Source: Sphingomonadales bacterium EhC05
GTDB taxonomy: Bacteria > Pseudomonadota > Alphaproteobacteria > Sphingomonadales > Sphingomonadaceae
Direction: 5' to 3'
Assembly (NCBI GenBank): GCA_001650955.1
Contig: LXYP01000006.1
Span: forward strand, 105,242-169,241
Length of the DNA: 64,000 nucleotides
Shown here: positions 33,335 through 42,891 of the stretch, one piece after another
Numbering within the stretch: position 1 is the stretch's first letter
Layout of the letters: the number at the start of each line of letters is the position of its first letter
The notes under the pieces: model-generated
What the model was told of the DNA's origin: nothing
Database searches by the model: none
What the model saw: only the letters and a program-made list of their open reading frames with translations
Program-made: the position numbers and the translations under genes

Positions 33335-35440
33335 TCAACCTTCATTTGCGGTTTCCGGAACATCTTCTGTCGGCTCAGACCGATTGGGTGCTATCGGCTC
33401 TTGATCTGGCCGCGGGTCGGGGCTTGGGGGTGCAGGATCCGCATCACGCCCCAAGACGGAATCAATCCAGTCCTGATCGAGTTGTGGTCCGTTTGCTGCC
33501 TCGCCACCCTCCATATCATATTCGATTCCGCCACCCGTTTCGAGCGGCATGCCGTTTTCATCGACAAAAACACCTTCTTCGGGTTCTCCGAACAATTCTT
33601 CTTCATCCGGTTCCAATTGCCATTCGGGCAACACCAGCTCGGTATCAAATTTTTCGACTTTGCGCTTGGCGACGGCAGTCTTCATAAAGGCGGCAAAGGC
33701 AGATGCAGGTGCCCGACCGCCTTGGAGGCCGTTCACCGGACGCGCATCATCGCGACCCATCCAGACACCCGTGGTCAGACCACTGGAAAAACCGAGGAAC
33801 CAGCCATCTTTATTGCTGCTCGTCGTGCCGGTTTTACCCGCGACCGGCCTGCCGATTTGCGCGGCCCGTCCAGTGCCGGTGTTGACAGCTGTCTGCATTA
33901 AATCTGTAATGCCTGCCGTCACCCAGGGGTCGACAAGGACACGACTGCCATCAAATTTATTCTGATAAAGCAGATCGCCCTTCATGGTGACAACTTTGGT
34001 AATCCCAAAGGGGGTAACGGCGATACCTTTCGAGCTAATCGACGCGAAGGCGCGAGTCATATCGAGTAAGCGGACATCGGAGGTTCCCAAAACCATGGAC
34101 GGATTCGTGTTGATGGGCGTCGAGATTCCAAAACGGCGCGCCATATTGGCGATAGGAGATGTACCAATATCATTACCTATCGCCGCAGCGACAGTATTTT
34201 TTGAAAATGCAAAGGCGGTCCGAACATCAATATCTCCGGCATAACGATTGCCGCTGTTCCGAGGTGTCCAGTTCCCGATCGTAATCGGCTCGTCCGTCAC
34301 CGTGTCATTTGGTCGATAACCGGCTTCCAAAGCCGCCATATATACAAAGACTTTCCAAGCCGATCCCGGCTGGCGAACCGCCTGAGTGGCGCGATTATAA
34401 TTTGATGTTACATAATCGGTTCCGCCGACCATCGCCCTCACAGCACCATCTCGATCGACCGCCACTAACGCACCTTGGCTCCCGCCCGGGACGTGAGACT
34501 GGATTGCACTGGTGGCCGCGCGTTGCATATCAAGATCAAGTGTCGTCCATACTTCAATAGGTTGGACCGATTCATCGATCAGCAGGTCGAGCTGCGGCAA
34601 GGCCCAGTCGGTAAAATAGCGAACGCTATTTTGCCTGGGTTCAGGCGCGAGCTTCACTGCAGCAGGCTTCGCATTTGCGGCCTGTTCTGCCGTAATTGCC
34701 TCTGCATCCTGCATGACTTCCAGCACCACGCCCGCCCGGCCGATGGCGGCCTTTGCATCGGCGGTCGGGGAGTAGCGCGACGGCGCCTTCACCAGACCGG
34801 CGATGATTGCAGATTCTGCCAAATCCAGATTCCGTGCACTATGTGCAAAAAATCTCCGCGAGGCAGCATCAATGCCATAAGCGCCGCCGCCATAATAAAC
34901 TTTGTTGAGATAGAGTTCGAGCATCTGCTCTTTGGAAAATTTTCGTTCCATCGCCAGAGCGAGTATCATTTCGCGGCCTTTGCGTGCGAATGTCCGACTG
35001 TTGTTGAGAAATATATTCCGGGCCAATTGCTGGGTGATCGTTGATCCGCCCTGGGCCCAATGTCCGCGTTGGATGCGGACGTGTAAGGAACGCGCTATCC
35101 CGATCGGATCAACGCCCAGATGACTCTCATAGCGTCGGTCCTCAACCGCCACCATTGCATCTTTCATCACTTGAGGAATATCTTCATAGTCGAGCCATTC
35201 GCCGTAGCTCGGACCCATAGAGAAAAGCTCTTTGCCATTGACGTCCAGCACCCGGATCATTTGCCCGTTAGGCGAGGATTTCAGGTCTTCAAAGCCGGGC
35301 AATGACGAACGAACAACCAATATGGCGACCACCAATGCAATCGCAGCAAGCAGGGCAAAAACCAAACCGGTTTTGAACAGAATCATGAACCATTTGCGCA
35401 ATGGTCCTTTTTGTTTGCTGCGTTTTTTGGCCCGCGCCAT
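33335..35440 (-). CDS. class A penicillin-binding protein 1A-like (transglycosylase/transpeptidase)
   Basis: A 701-residue bifunctional peptidoglycan synthase. A basic cytoplasmic tail and one transmembrane segment (residues 18-43) are followed by the GT51 glycosyltransferase domain with catalytic Glu100 in AVEDRRY, GGSTITQQLARN (131-142) and LNKVYYGGGAYG. The transpeptidase domain shows Ser360-x-x-Lys363 (PGSAWK), SKN (413-415) and KTGT (536-539). A long acidic and Pro-rich tail of about 90 residues ends the protein. The gene stands alone between convergent and divergent neighbours. Confidence 0.95.
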   Translation of the reverse strand: MARAKKRSKQKGPLRKWFMILFKTGLVFALLAAIALVVAILVVRSSLPGFEDLKSSPNGQMIRVLDVNGKELFSMGPSYGEWLDYEDIPQVMKDAMVAVEDRRYESHLGVDPIGIARSLHVRIQRGHWAQGGSTITQQLARNIFLNNSRTFARKGREMILALAMERKFSKEQMLELYLNKVYYGGGAYGIDAASRRFFAHSARNLDLAESAIIAGLVKAPSRYSPTADAKAAIGRAGVVLEVMQDAEAITAEQAANAKPAAVKLAPEPRQNSVRYFTDWALPQLDLLIDESVQPIEVWTTLDLDMQRAATSAIQSHVPGGSQGALVAVDRDGAVRAMVGGTDYVTSNYNRATQAVRQPGSAWKVFVYMAALEAGYRPNDTVTDEPITIGNWTPRNSGNRYAGDIDVRTAFAFSKNTVAAAIGNDIGTSPIANMARRFGISTPINTNPSMVLGTSDVRLLDMTRAFASISSKGIAVTPFGITKVVTMKGDLLYQNKFDGSRVLVDPWVTAGITDLMQTAVNTGTGRAAQIGRPVAGKTGTTSSNKDGWFLGFSSGLTTGVWMGRDDARPVNGLQGGRAPASAFAAFMKTAVAKRKVEKFDTELVLPEWQLEPDEEELFGEPEEGVFVDENGMPLETGGGIEYDMEGGEAANGPQLDQDWIDSVLGRDADPAPPSPDPRPDQEPIAPNRSEPTEDVPETANEG

Positions 35441-35527
35441 ATCATCCCATCTACTAACCGCCGAATATCAGATTTTCTAGCGTGTTAGTGCCTTACTGCA
35501 GGCTGAACGGTATTTAACAGAAAAAAC

Positions 35528-35926
35528 TCAGTCTTCCTTTGCCTCGAAGGAAAGAGACGCGCTGTTCATGCAATAGCGCAGGCCATTTTCACCCGGCCCA
35601 TCCGGAAAAACATGGCCCAGATGACCATCACATGTGCTGCAACGGACTTCGGTGCGCTGCATTCCGTGACTGAGATCAACAATCTCGGTCACGGCCTCGG
35701 TTTGTGTTGGCGCGGTAAAGCTGGGCCATCCACATCCACTATCGAATTTGGTCTCGGCTTCAAATAATTTGCTATTGCATCCGGCACAGTAAAATTCGCC
35801 GTCGCGATATTCAGCGTTTAGAGAGCCGGTGAAAGCTCGCTCTGTTCCCGCTTCTCGCAGAACATGAAATTGTTCGGGGGATAGGCGTTGGCGCCATTCT
35901 TCATCAGTCAGTATCATTTTTTCCAT
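35528..35926 (-). CDS. msrB: peptide methionine-R-sulfoxide reductase MsrB
   Basis: A 132-residue reductase that repairs R-methionine sulfoxide in proteins. The catalytic residue is Cys119 in GLRYCMNSASLSF; zinc ligands are Cys47/Cys50 (CAGC) and Cys96/Cys99 (CSTC). SGCGWPSF and GHLGHVFPDGP are family marks. The ATG at 35926 gives the standard N-terminus. RYCMNS instead of the common RYCINS is a conservative change. No signal peptide, so cytoplasmic. Confidence 0.95.
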   Translation of the reverse strand: MEKMILTDEEWRQRLSPEQFHVLREAGTERAFTGSLNAEYRDGEFYCAGCNSKLFEAETKFDSGCGWPSFTAPTQTEAVTEIVDLSHGMQRTEVRCSTCDGHLGHVFPDGPGENGLRYCMNSASLSFEAKED

Positions 35927-36025
35927 GATCAACAGATGGGGATAGAAACAGAAGTGGTCAAGCCCATTGGCAGCGGTCAGCGTCGACTCGTTTAAGCATG
36001 TCTTAACCATATTTTCAGGGGATAT

Positions 36026-36589
36026 GTGCAAATACCCGATCTGGTGAAACAGGTTGAAAAATCTCTAGCGGTCATTTGGACGGCAATTGCGGCTCTGGTG
36101 TTGTTTCCAGGCAGCCTGAACGCGCAATGCCGGCTGTGTGCATCCGATTCAGCCTTGGCATCACCCGCTTCGAAAACAGCTGCGGATAGAGAAATACCGC
36201 TACGCATCGAAATTACGGCGAATTTGAACTTTTCCCGCCTCGCGCTGATGGACCGGTCGGGGGGAGAAATTCGGATAGACCCTATGACGGGACATAAGCG
36301 GATCAGCGGGAATATCGCCGATCTCGGAGGAATGTCGCTCCATGGCGAAGGCCGGCTACAGGGAGAACCAGGCCGTTATGTGCGGGTTCAACTGCCCGAA
36401 CGAATCAGCTTGAGCGCGCCCAATGGATCGACCGCCGAACTGGTGAAGCTGAAAACCAATTTACCAGCTCAATCGCGGCTTGATCAGCAGGGTCAACTGA
36501 CGTTCACATTTGGTGGCAGTCTCAAAGTTTCAGGCGATACAGCGGGCCAATTTCGCGGGCGCATAGCCATTACAGCTGATTATGAATAG
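36026..36589 (+). CDS. second DUF4402 domain protein, exported
   Basis: A 187-residue protein starting at GTG (36026) with AGGGG 5 nt upstream. A hydrophobic export segment (AVIWTAIAALVLFPGSLNAQ) is followed by a DUF4402-like beta-sandwich with REIPLRIEITANLNFSRLAL, then GRYVRVQLPERISLSAPNGS, and the closing FRGRIAITADYE. It resembles the subunit at 11253 in fold pattern but has no chaperone or usher gene nearby. It may be a minor or orphan subunit of that system; this is inference. The gene is divergent from msrB. Confidence 0.72.
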   Translation: MQIPDLVKQVEKSLAVIWTAIAALVLFPGSLNAQCRLCASDSALASPASKTAADREIPLRIEITANLNFSRLALMDRSGGEIRIDPMTGHKRISGNIADLGGMSLHGEGRLQGEPGRYVRVQLPERISLSAPNGSTAELVKLKTNLPAQSRLDQQGQLTFTFGGSLKVSGDTAGQFRGRIAITADYE

Positions 36590-36607
36590 CGATTTGAGCG
36601 CCAGGGT

Positions 36608-37636
36608 TCAGCGCGATTTCGCCGCTTTGCGCGAAATCAACAACAGTTCTTCTTCCAGTAAAACATGATCGGGCTGTCCGCTGCTCTTCATTTTTATCTC
36701 AAGATCCAATATCCGCTCGATCAAACGCGCCAGATTTTGAGATGACCAGATTTGCAGCTGACGACGATAATTGTTCCGATCTTTGAAAAAGACACTCGGG
36801 TGCTTTACCGTTGTCTCGATGTTACTGCCCCGGTCGACCTTAGACCGGAGTTCCGCGAGCTTGGTCAGATGACGCAACATCACCCGGATTAATCCGACTT
36901 CGCTTAAGCCCTGAGATTTGGAGGCGGCAATTTCGAGAGATAAGGGGCCCGTATCACCGCTCAATGCGGCGTTGATCAAAAAGGTGATATCTTCTTCTTC
37001 ATTCTCGGCACCGAGCAGCGCCAATATATCGCCGCCGGCTTCTTGCGGCTTCTCCGGCGATGCATCAAGATAAAGGGCGATTTTCTCCACTTCCATCCGG
37101 GCTAGTGTCAAATCATTGCTGGTCAGCGCGGCGATGTCCTGGACCAGATTTCGATCCAGTTGCAAACCTTCTGCCTTCCCCATCCCGCTAATCGCAGCGG
37201 CGGCTTGTTCGGGAGATGTTTCGTAGCACGGCGCGATCAGTCCATCCGGCGCGTCGGTAATGCGTTTTGCCAATGCGGTTTTGTCTCCCATGCCCGGGGC
37301 GATAACGAAAACCGGATCTCCGCTGGTGTCGCTTTGGAGCAAGGTTTCAATCGCGGCGGTGGCGCGCACCGCTTCTCCGCTGTTGAGGCGCAAGACAATA
37401 TGCCGCTTATCCCCAAAGAGAGAAGCTGATGTCGCTTCATCATTTAACCGCGAGGGATTGTCGCTCAAATCCGAGATGGTCAGATCGACTCGCTCTGATG
37501 ATTTCGAGATCGGAGCAATCAGTTCTTCTACCAAAGCCTGGCAACGGGTGACATTGGGCCCGCATAATAGAGTCAGTCGAAAACCATCTGGATTGGATCG
37601 GTGACGCCGGACGATGTCTTCGGCTTTGACCTTCAT
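36608..37636 (-). CDS. holA: DNA polymerase III delta subunit HolA
   Basis: A 342-residue clamp-loader subunit that opens the beta clamp. The N-terminus (FRLTLLCGPNVTRCQALVEELI) resembles a P-loop fold without a functional P-loop, as usual for delta. Other matches are the central SNDLTLARMEVEKIALYL and the C-terminal LLRHLTK... collar region. It overlaps lptE by 4 bp. The order leuS-lptE-holA is conserved in alphaproteobacteria and many other proteobacteria and supports the assignment of this otherwise divergent family. Confidence 0.92.
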   Translation of the reverse strand: MKVKAEDIVRRHRSNPDGFRLTLLCGPNVTRCQALVEELIAPISKSSERVDLTISDLSDNPSRLNDEATSASLFGDKRHIVLRLNSGEAVRATAAIETLLQSDTSGDPVFVIAPGMGDKTALAKRITDAPDGLIAPCYETSPEQAAAAISGMGKAEGLQLDRNLVQDIAALTSNDLTLARMEVEKIALYLDASPEKPQEAGGDILALLGAENEEEDITFLINAALSGDTGPLSLEIAASKSQGLSEVGLIRVMLRHLTKLAELRSKVDRGSNIETTVKHPSVFFKDRNNYRRQLQIWSSQNLARLIERILDLEIKMKSSGQPDHVLLEEELLLISRKAAKSR

Positions 37637-38154
37637 GGCGTCTGTGCGACACCGGCCTGATTGCGAGCAAATAAGGACAGACGGGTCACAATCTGATTGG
37701 CAACGCGCGCTGCTAGATTTTCCAAGGCCGTATCTTCGGCCGCGAGCGTGGCATATTCCGAAGATACAACATCGATACCCGCGTCAGATCCGGCCGTGGC
37801 ATCCAGAACGACTTCACTGTCGGCCAATCGGACCAGTTGATAGCGCGCGCGCAACGTCCGTCTCTCTCTCGTAATCCGGTCATTGCTGCGGACACCGAAG
37901 CCGGCGATCTTATCTTCGAGCTCGACAATCAGGCGATATTTCGCTTGCTGTCCTTCAAAGGCTTCCAATTGGTCTTTGAGGGCATTTCGAGTCAGCCAAC
38001 CGGCTTTGCCAGCAATTGGTTCAATTTCGACATATCCGAGCTCTGTTGCGACCGCTCCGGAGACGCCACCCGCGTAGAGCGGACGTAAATTGCACGCCGT
38101 GAGTATGGCGCAAGCTGCAAAAAGCATCGAAAGGCGAGCAAATAATCCCATCAT
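37633..38154 (-). CDS. lptE: LPS assembly lipoprotein LptE
   Basis: A 173-residue outer-membrane lipoprotein with a lipobox ([14 protein letters not shown], lipidated Cys about residue 21). LptE plugs LptD and helps LPS reach the outer leaflet. The sequence after the signal follows the usual RPLYAGG start. Placement between leuS and holA, each with a 4-bp ATGA overlap, is typical. Sphingomonads make little or no classical LPS with glycosphingolipids on the surface, but retain Lpt genes. Confidence 0.88.
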   Translation of the reverse strand: MMGLFARLSMLFAACAILTACNLRPLYAGGVSGAVATELGYVEIEPIAGKAGWLTRNALKDQLEAFEGQQAKYRLIVELEDKIAGFGVRSNDRITRERRTLRARYQLVRLADSEVVLDATAGSDAGIDVVSSEYATLAAEDTALENLAARVANQIVTRLSLFARNQAGVAQTP

Positions 38155-40694
38155 ATCACGATATTGACCAATCGGTCGGGCACCACGATCACCTTCTTTA
38201 TATCCGCGCCATCAATCGCACGCTGCACCTTCTCGGAGGTGAGTGCAAGTTCTTCCATTGCCGCTTTGTCGATGCCTTTGGCGACAATTAGCGTATCTCG
38301 CAGCTTGCCGCGTACCTGGATGGCGATGGTCACTTCGTCCTCGACCAACAGGCTCGCATCGACTGCTGGCCAGGTGGCATTGGCGATCATCTCGCTTTCT
38401 CCGAGCAGGGCCCAAGCCTCTTCTGCGACATGCGGGACCATCGGAGCGACGAGCGGGGCCAGCGTTTTGATCGCTGCGTTGCGATCTTGCGAGGCTTTTG
38501 ACTTTTCTATCAGATTCACTAGCTCAAAGATTTTCGCGACGGCTTTGTTAAACGAGAGGGCCTCGATATCTTGCGCCACACCAGCAATAGTCTGGTGAAG
38601 TTTGCGATTGAGCGCCTTGTCTTCCTGCGCCGGTGCGTCGGCATTTTCGGCGATCGATGCAAATAGCCGCCACAGTCGCTGAACGAAGCGCCAGCTGCCT
38701 TCGATGCCCGCTTCTGACCAGGGCAAATCGCGTTCGGGCGGGCTGTCGGAGAGCATGAAAAAGCGCACGGCATCGGCGCCATATTGATCGATAATCGGGT
38801 CTGGGTCGACGACGTTTTTCTTCGCTTTCGACATTTTGATGACAGGCCCGACGTTAACCGGATCACCGCTGGATATTTCCACAGTTTTACCGTCGCGACG
38901 CTCCACATCATGGGGAAATATCCAGTCTGGTCGCCCGTCGACTTCCTTAGAATATGTTTCATGCGTCACCATGCCTTGCGTAAACAGGCTCTCAAACGGC
39001 TCGGTAAAATCCAGTTTGCCGATGCTCGCCAAAGCCCGTGTCCAGAAGCGGGCATAGAGAAGATGTAGGATCGCATGTTCGACGCCGCCAATATATTGGG
39101 TCACCGGTAGCCATTTTGCGACCACATCTGCGTCAAAAGGCTTGTCATCCGGCTGGCTGGCAAAGCGCAGGAAATACCAGCTGCTATCGACGAAAGTGTC
39201 CAGTGTATCGGTTTCGCGGGTCGCCGCTTTGCCGCATTTGGGACAATCGACATGTTTCCAGGTCGCATGGCGCTCAAGCGGATTGCCCGGGGTCTCGAAA
39301 TCTATGTCTTCCGGCAGAATAATCGGGAGCTGGTCTTTTGGCACAGCAATAGGACCGCAGCTATCACAGTGAATGATCGGGATTGGCGTGCCCCAATAGC
39401 GTTGACGTGACACACCCCAGTCGCGCAGCCGCCAAGTGGTTTGCGCCTTGCCCCAGCCTTGGGATTCGGCGCGGTTGATGATGTCTTTCTCGGCTTCTTC
39501 GACGGTCATGCCGTCCAGAAACATGCTGTTCACGACCTTGCCTGCGCCGGTGTAGGCTTCGTCGCCGATGAATTCAGCGTCGCTGAGTTCGCCGTCCGAG
39601 ATAACCCGCTTCACCGGCAAGTCATATTTACGGGCGAAATCAAGATCGCGTTGATCATGCGCAGGCACACCAAAAACAGCACCGGTACCATAGTCCATCA
39701 GAACAAAGTTCGCGACATAGACCGGGAGTTGCCAGTTGGGATCGAGCGGATGAGCAACGGTCAGGCCAGTATCAAAGCCTTTTTTCTCCATCGTCTCAAG
39801 TTCAGCTGCCGTGGTTCCGCCCGCTTTGCACTCTTTGGCAAAGGCGGCGAGAGTTTCATTTTCTTTGGCGAGCTGTTGAGTCAGCGGGTGATCGGCTGAC
39901 AGCGCGACAAAGCTCGCGCCAAAAATCGTATCCGGGCGAGTCGAGAATACTTCGACTGTTTCAATATCCTTCTGATTCTCGGTCAGTTTAAATTGGAATT
40001 GCAAACCCTGCGACTTACCGATCCAGTTTTCCTGCATCAGCCGCACCTTGTCCGGCCATTTGTCGAGATCACCAAGCCCGCTCAGCAGATCTTCGGCAAA
40101 ATCAGTGATCTTCAGAAACCACTGGCTGAGCTTGCGTTTCTCGACGGGAGCGCCGGACCGCCAGCCTTTGCCATCGATGACCTGTTCATTGGCGAGCACT
40201 GTCATATCAACCGGATCCCAGTTGACTGCGGATTCCTTGCGATAAACTAGCCCGCCTTCGAAGAGATCAATGAACAGCGCTTGTTCCTGACCATAATAAT
40301 CTGGCTCGCAGGTCGCCAGTTCACGGCTCCAGTCAAACGCAAATCCCAAGGTTTTCAGCTGATCGCGCATGGTCGCGATATTGGCCCGCGTCCATTCACC
40401 CGGATGGACTTTGTTGGCCATGGCCGCGTTTTCAGCGGGCATGCCAAAGGCATCCCAACCCATGGGGTGAAGCACTTCAAAGCCCTGCATCCGGCGGAAT
40501 CGCGCGAGAACATCACCCATCGTATAGTTGCGGACATGGCCCATGTGAATCCGGCCGGAAGGATAGGGAAACATCTCAAGCACAAAGCTGCGCGGTTTGG
40601 CGCTGGCATCGTCGGCTTCAAACACGCCACTGTCCGCCCAGCGTTTTTGCCAGCGCTTATCGGCCGCCAGTGGATTGAAACGCTGATCGGTCAT
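38151..40694 (-). CDS. leuS: leucyl-tRNA synthetase
   Basis: An 847-residue class I synthetase charging tRNA-Leu. The HIGH motif appears as [14 protein letters not shown] (about residues 43-56) and the KMSKS motif as [17 protein letters not shown] (about 605-621). The editing (CP1) domain between them contains the conserved [17 protein letters not shown] with the catalytic Asp. The C-terminal anticodon-binding domain is complete. It is separated by 24 bp from the DUF3576 gene upstream. Confidence 0.97.
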   Translation of the reverse strand: MTDQRFNPLAADKRWQKRWADSGVFEADDASAKPRSFVLEMFPYPSGRIHMGHVRNYTMGDVLARFRRMQGFEVLHPMGWDAFGMPAENAAMANKVHPGEWTRANIATMRDQLKTLGFAFDWSRELATCEPDYYGQEQALFIDLFEGGLVYRKESAVNWDPVDMTVLANEQVIDGKGWRSGAPVEKRKLSQWFLKITDFAEDLLSGLGDLDKWPDKVRLMQENWIGKSQGLQFQFKLTENQKDIETVEVFSTRPDTIFGASFVALSADHPLTQQLAKENETLAAFAKECKAGGTTAAELETMEKKGFDTGLTVAHPLDPNWQLPVYVANFVLMDYGTGAVFGVPAHDQRDLDFARKYDLPVKRVISDGELSDAEFIGDEAYTGAGKVVNSMFLDGMTVEEAEKDIINRAESQGWGKAQTTWRLRDWGVSRQRYWGTPIPIIHCDSCGPIAVPKDQLPIILPEDIDFETPGNPLERHATWKHVDCPKCGKAATRETDTLDTFVDSSWYFLRFASQPDDKPFDADVVAKWLPVTQYIGGVEHAILHLLYARFWTRALASIGKLDFTEPFESLFTQGMVTHETYSKEVDGRPDWIFPHDVERRDGKTVEISSGDPVNVGPVIKMSKAKKNVVDPDPIIDQYGADAVRFFMLSDSPPERDLPWSEAGIEGSWRFVQRLWRLFASIAENADAPAQEDKALNRKLHQTIAGVAQDIEALSFNKAVAKIFELVNLIEKSKASQDRNAAIKTLAPLVAPMVPHVAEEAWALLGESEMIANATWPAVDASLLVEDEVTIAIQVRGKLRDTLIVAKGIDKAAMEELALTSEKVQRAIDGADIKKVIVVPDRLVNIVI

Positions 40695-40718
40695 GGGAAC
40701 CCCAATATGCTGAGCTGT

Positions 40719-41168
40719 TTAGTTGGTAATCGCACCGCGGCGCAAATCGCGCGCCTTGGTTAGAATGATTTGTTCCAGCTTCTGGGTGGTTGCAGCTTTC
40801 ACCGGTGCATCGACCCATGTGCCGCCACGGCTTACCTGACGTGACGCGGCCACGCGCAGGGCATCGGCACGCAGATCTTGATCGAGAATCGAGACATTGA
40901 TCTTCATCCGCTCGCCGGGATTCTGCGGATTGACGTACCAGTCGGTGAGAATCACACCGCCATTGCTGTCGGTCTGAGTCAGCGGCATGAACGACAAGGC
41001 GTCGAGAGAGGCGCGCCACAAATAGCTATTCACACCGATGGTGGTAACCTGCGAGGCTGCCATATCGGCTTCGGGCCTTTCTCTGCCACCGCAAGCGGAA
41101 AGCAATGACAAGGCAGCAAGGCTTAAAACCGCTGGACGCAAAATTGCAAAAGATTTGAGGCGGGACAT
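40719..41168 (-). CDS. DUF3576 family lipoprotein
   Basis: A 149-residue predicted lipoprotein (LLSACGGRE, Cys about residue 26) of the DUF3576 family. The body shows VNSYLWRASLDALSFMPLTQTDSNGGVILTDWYV and KATTQKLEQIILTKARDLR. The family is conserved before leuS in alphaproteobacteria, which suggests an envelope role alongside lptE, but no function is known to me. Confidence 0.88.
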   Translation of the reverse strand: MSRLKSFAILRPAVLSLAALSLLSACGGRERPEADMAASQVTTIGVNSYLWRASLDALSFMPLTQTDSNGGVILTDWYVNPQNPGERMKINVSILDQDLRADALRVAASRQVSRGGTWVDAPVKAATTQKLEQIILTKARDLRRGAITN

Positions 41169-41517
41169 GAAACGCTCCTAAGGTACTTTCACAGGATATT
41201 CCTGCGTTTGAGCAGGCCTTTATCCGGCGGGATTTCGATCTTCACGCTCTCTATAAATGCTTTGCCGCAAGGGGCAAGCACAAGCGCATTTTTTGCTATT
41301 GCAAATTGGGGCGTGAACCCCAGTTGAATGGTGAAAAAATCATCTTCTGTTCATTTTTCCTCCTGTAGAGATGGTTTTTGAAGAGCGCGAAACCGTAACC
41401 GATCTGCAACAGAAAGTCGGCAGTTTATGAAAATCGGACAAAAACAACAACTTGACTCGTGCAAGGAAAGAATTTTTGATATAGCTTCGGTTCGCAATTT
41501 GGAGTTTTAACGGCGCA
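41169..41517. other. 349-bp intergenic region between DUF3576 and the unknown envelope gene
   Basis: Divergent promoter region. I see no gene. A short inverted repeat TGGGG-CGTGAA-CCCCA lies in the middle, and TTGACT with an AT-rich stretch about 20 bp downstream precedes the start at 41518, but the spacing is too long for a confident sigma-70 promoter. Confidence 0.5.
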
Positions 41518-42261
41518 ATGACAAAAAAGGCTAGTCATATAAGTTGGTTCGCAGCGGCAATCGCTGTGTCTGGTCTTGTGATGACTCCTGCCATTGCGCG
41601 TGTATTTTCTGGGGAATCGGCCAATGTTTCGCTGCGGTCCTTGGGTTCGATAGGCTCGTTTACGGTTGCCGGTGGCGATCCCGAACTGGCGGCAAGCTTT
41701 GAGGTCAAAGCGTTGCGCGGCAAAACCAATTTTAAATTCACACCTTCTGGCAGTTCCCATGATGGCGAGCGCTCGGTCACAGTGGTTGTGCGTCAAAAAT
41801 CATCAAATGATGCAATTACGATTCGCGAGAATGTCTTCGCGGCCAAACCTGGTTCCGGTGATTCACTCACGGCAAAAATTGCGCCCGTTTCCTATAGTTT
41901 GGGCGCTGCAAAAGGCCTGAAGAGTTTTGCTATTCCGGTTCGCAAACTGGGCAATAGCCTACCGGATCTCTCTGAAATTGGTGCAGGTCAGACATTCAGT
42001 TCGGACAACAAGGCCAAGAAAAGCCGGTTTAGTACGCGGATGTCAATTGATGCAACGGCTCCAGTGGATGCAGCACCGCGCGCGCTTCAGTCCAGTCAAA
42101 GAGATTATACGCTCGATGTTGGCGGAAGCTATTCCCTGACTCGCAATCTTGATGTGACGGCTGGCGTGCGTCTGAACAACGAGCGCGACCGGATGGCGCC
42201 GCTCACCGATTCTCGCCAGGACAGCCAAGCTGTTTATGTCGGAACCCAGTTCCGCTTCTAA
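41518..42261 (+). CDS. unknown exported protein, possibly outer-membrane
   Basis: A 247-residue protein I cannot assign to a named family. A signal peptide-like N-terminus (WFAAAIAVSGLVMTPAIA) is followed by a region with a repeated beta-type pattern (FTPSGSSHDGERSVTVVVRQK) and a Ser/Lys/Asp-rich linker. The C-terminal 55 residues look like two or three outer-membrane beta strands (DYTLDVGGSYSLTRNLDVTAGVRL...AVYVGTQFRF) ending in the terminal Phe that BAM-dependent proteins carry. It may be a secreted or surface protein with a small barrel-like end. It stands alone after a 349-bp gap. Confidence 0.65.
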   Translation: MTKKASHISWFAAAIAVSGLVMTPAIARVFSGESANVSLRSLGSIGSFTVAGGDPELAASFEVKALRGKTNFKFTPSGSSHDGERSVTVVVRQKSSNDAITIRENVFAAKPGSGDSLTAKIAPVSYSLGAAKGLKSFAIPVRKLGNSLPDLSEIGAGQTFSSDNKAKKSRFSTRMSIDATAPVDAAPRALQSSQRDYTLDVGGSYSLTRNLDVTAGVRLNNERDRMAPLTDSRQDSQAVYVGTQFRF

Positions 42262-42276
42262 CTTTTCAGCAGCTTG

Positions 42277-42807
42277 TCAAGCTAGGGCGTCTATCGCCGC
42301 CCAGCCATGGGCACTGCTCAATCGCAAAGTTCGGAAGCGATGCGCACTCATTCCTCCCAATAATATGACAGGCGTGTCTGACCGGCGCATCATATGTTTG
42401 AGCATCATTCGGTTCATTGGCCTCGCAGCGGGGTGCGATCTTGTTCGAAAAATCGGCGAAATGAAAAGCAGTTCTGCGCCATGTCGTTTCGCGATCGCCA
42501 TTTCTGCAGGATCGTGCACCGGTGCGCTGTGGATAAGAGATCGTGTTTCGATCGCGCTCCAGTCCCGGCCATGCACACCATCGGCTTTCCACAACCGAGC
42601 CAATCTCGGCGATCCGGCGAGCAACAAAATATGGCCATATCTTCTGGCCAGACGTCGAATCTGCTGAAATCGATCTTCTCTATATTCATCGTCAAGATGA
42701 TAGTGCCGGAAGACGATACCGCTAAATCTGGGCAATCGTGCGATTGACTGCTCCAGATTGGAATCATTGCGCAAATCCGTAAACAGCCAAAGCTTCGGAA
42801 GTTTCAT
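42277..42807 (-). CDS. thiamine phosphate synthase-like (ThiE/TenI) protein
   Basis: A 176-residue protein with the TenI/ThiE barrel pattern: PKLWLFTDLRND at the start, then GHILLLAGSPRLARLWKADGVHG, FISPIFRTRSHPAARPMNRM and VILLGGMSAHRF with the phosphate-binding loop. It is shorter than typical ThiE (about 210), and the QLREK motif that holds the pyrimidine substrate is missing (here GIVFRHYHL), so synthase activity is doubtful. The ATG at 42807 lies at the family start; the frame stays open further upstream only as antisense of the PLP-protein gene. Divergent from that gene by 84 bp. Confidence 0.75.
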   Translation of the reverse strand: MKLPKLWLFTDLRNDSNLEQSIARLPRFSGIVFRHYHLDDEYREDRFQQIRRLARRYGHILLLAGSPRLARLWKADGVHGRDWSAIETRSLIHSAPVHDPAEMAIAKRHGAELLFISPIFRTRSHPAARPMNRMMLKHMMRRSDTPVILLGGMSAHRFRTLRLSSAHGWAAIDALA

Positions 42808-42891
42808 CGTTTTCCCGTTGGGGTGGTGGCGGATGGGCTGGCGCTGGTGCATTTGACGGCCTATAGACGGCGTTCGTCCAAAAGAGAATAT

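Noticed and set aside
35995..36020. TTAACCAT before the second DUF4402 gene as a CtrA site
   Set aside because: Only the first half-site is present; the second half reads TTCA, and the position is within 20 bp of the start codon.
41452..41500. Sigma-70 promoter before the unknown envelope gene
   Set aside because: TTGACT is present but the nearest -10-like sequence is 20 bp away, too far for a supported call.
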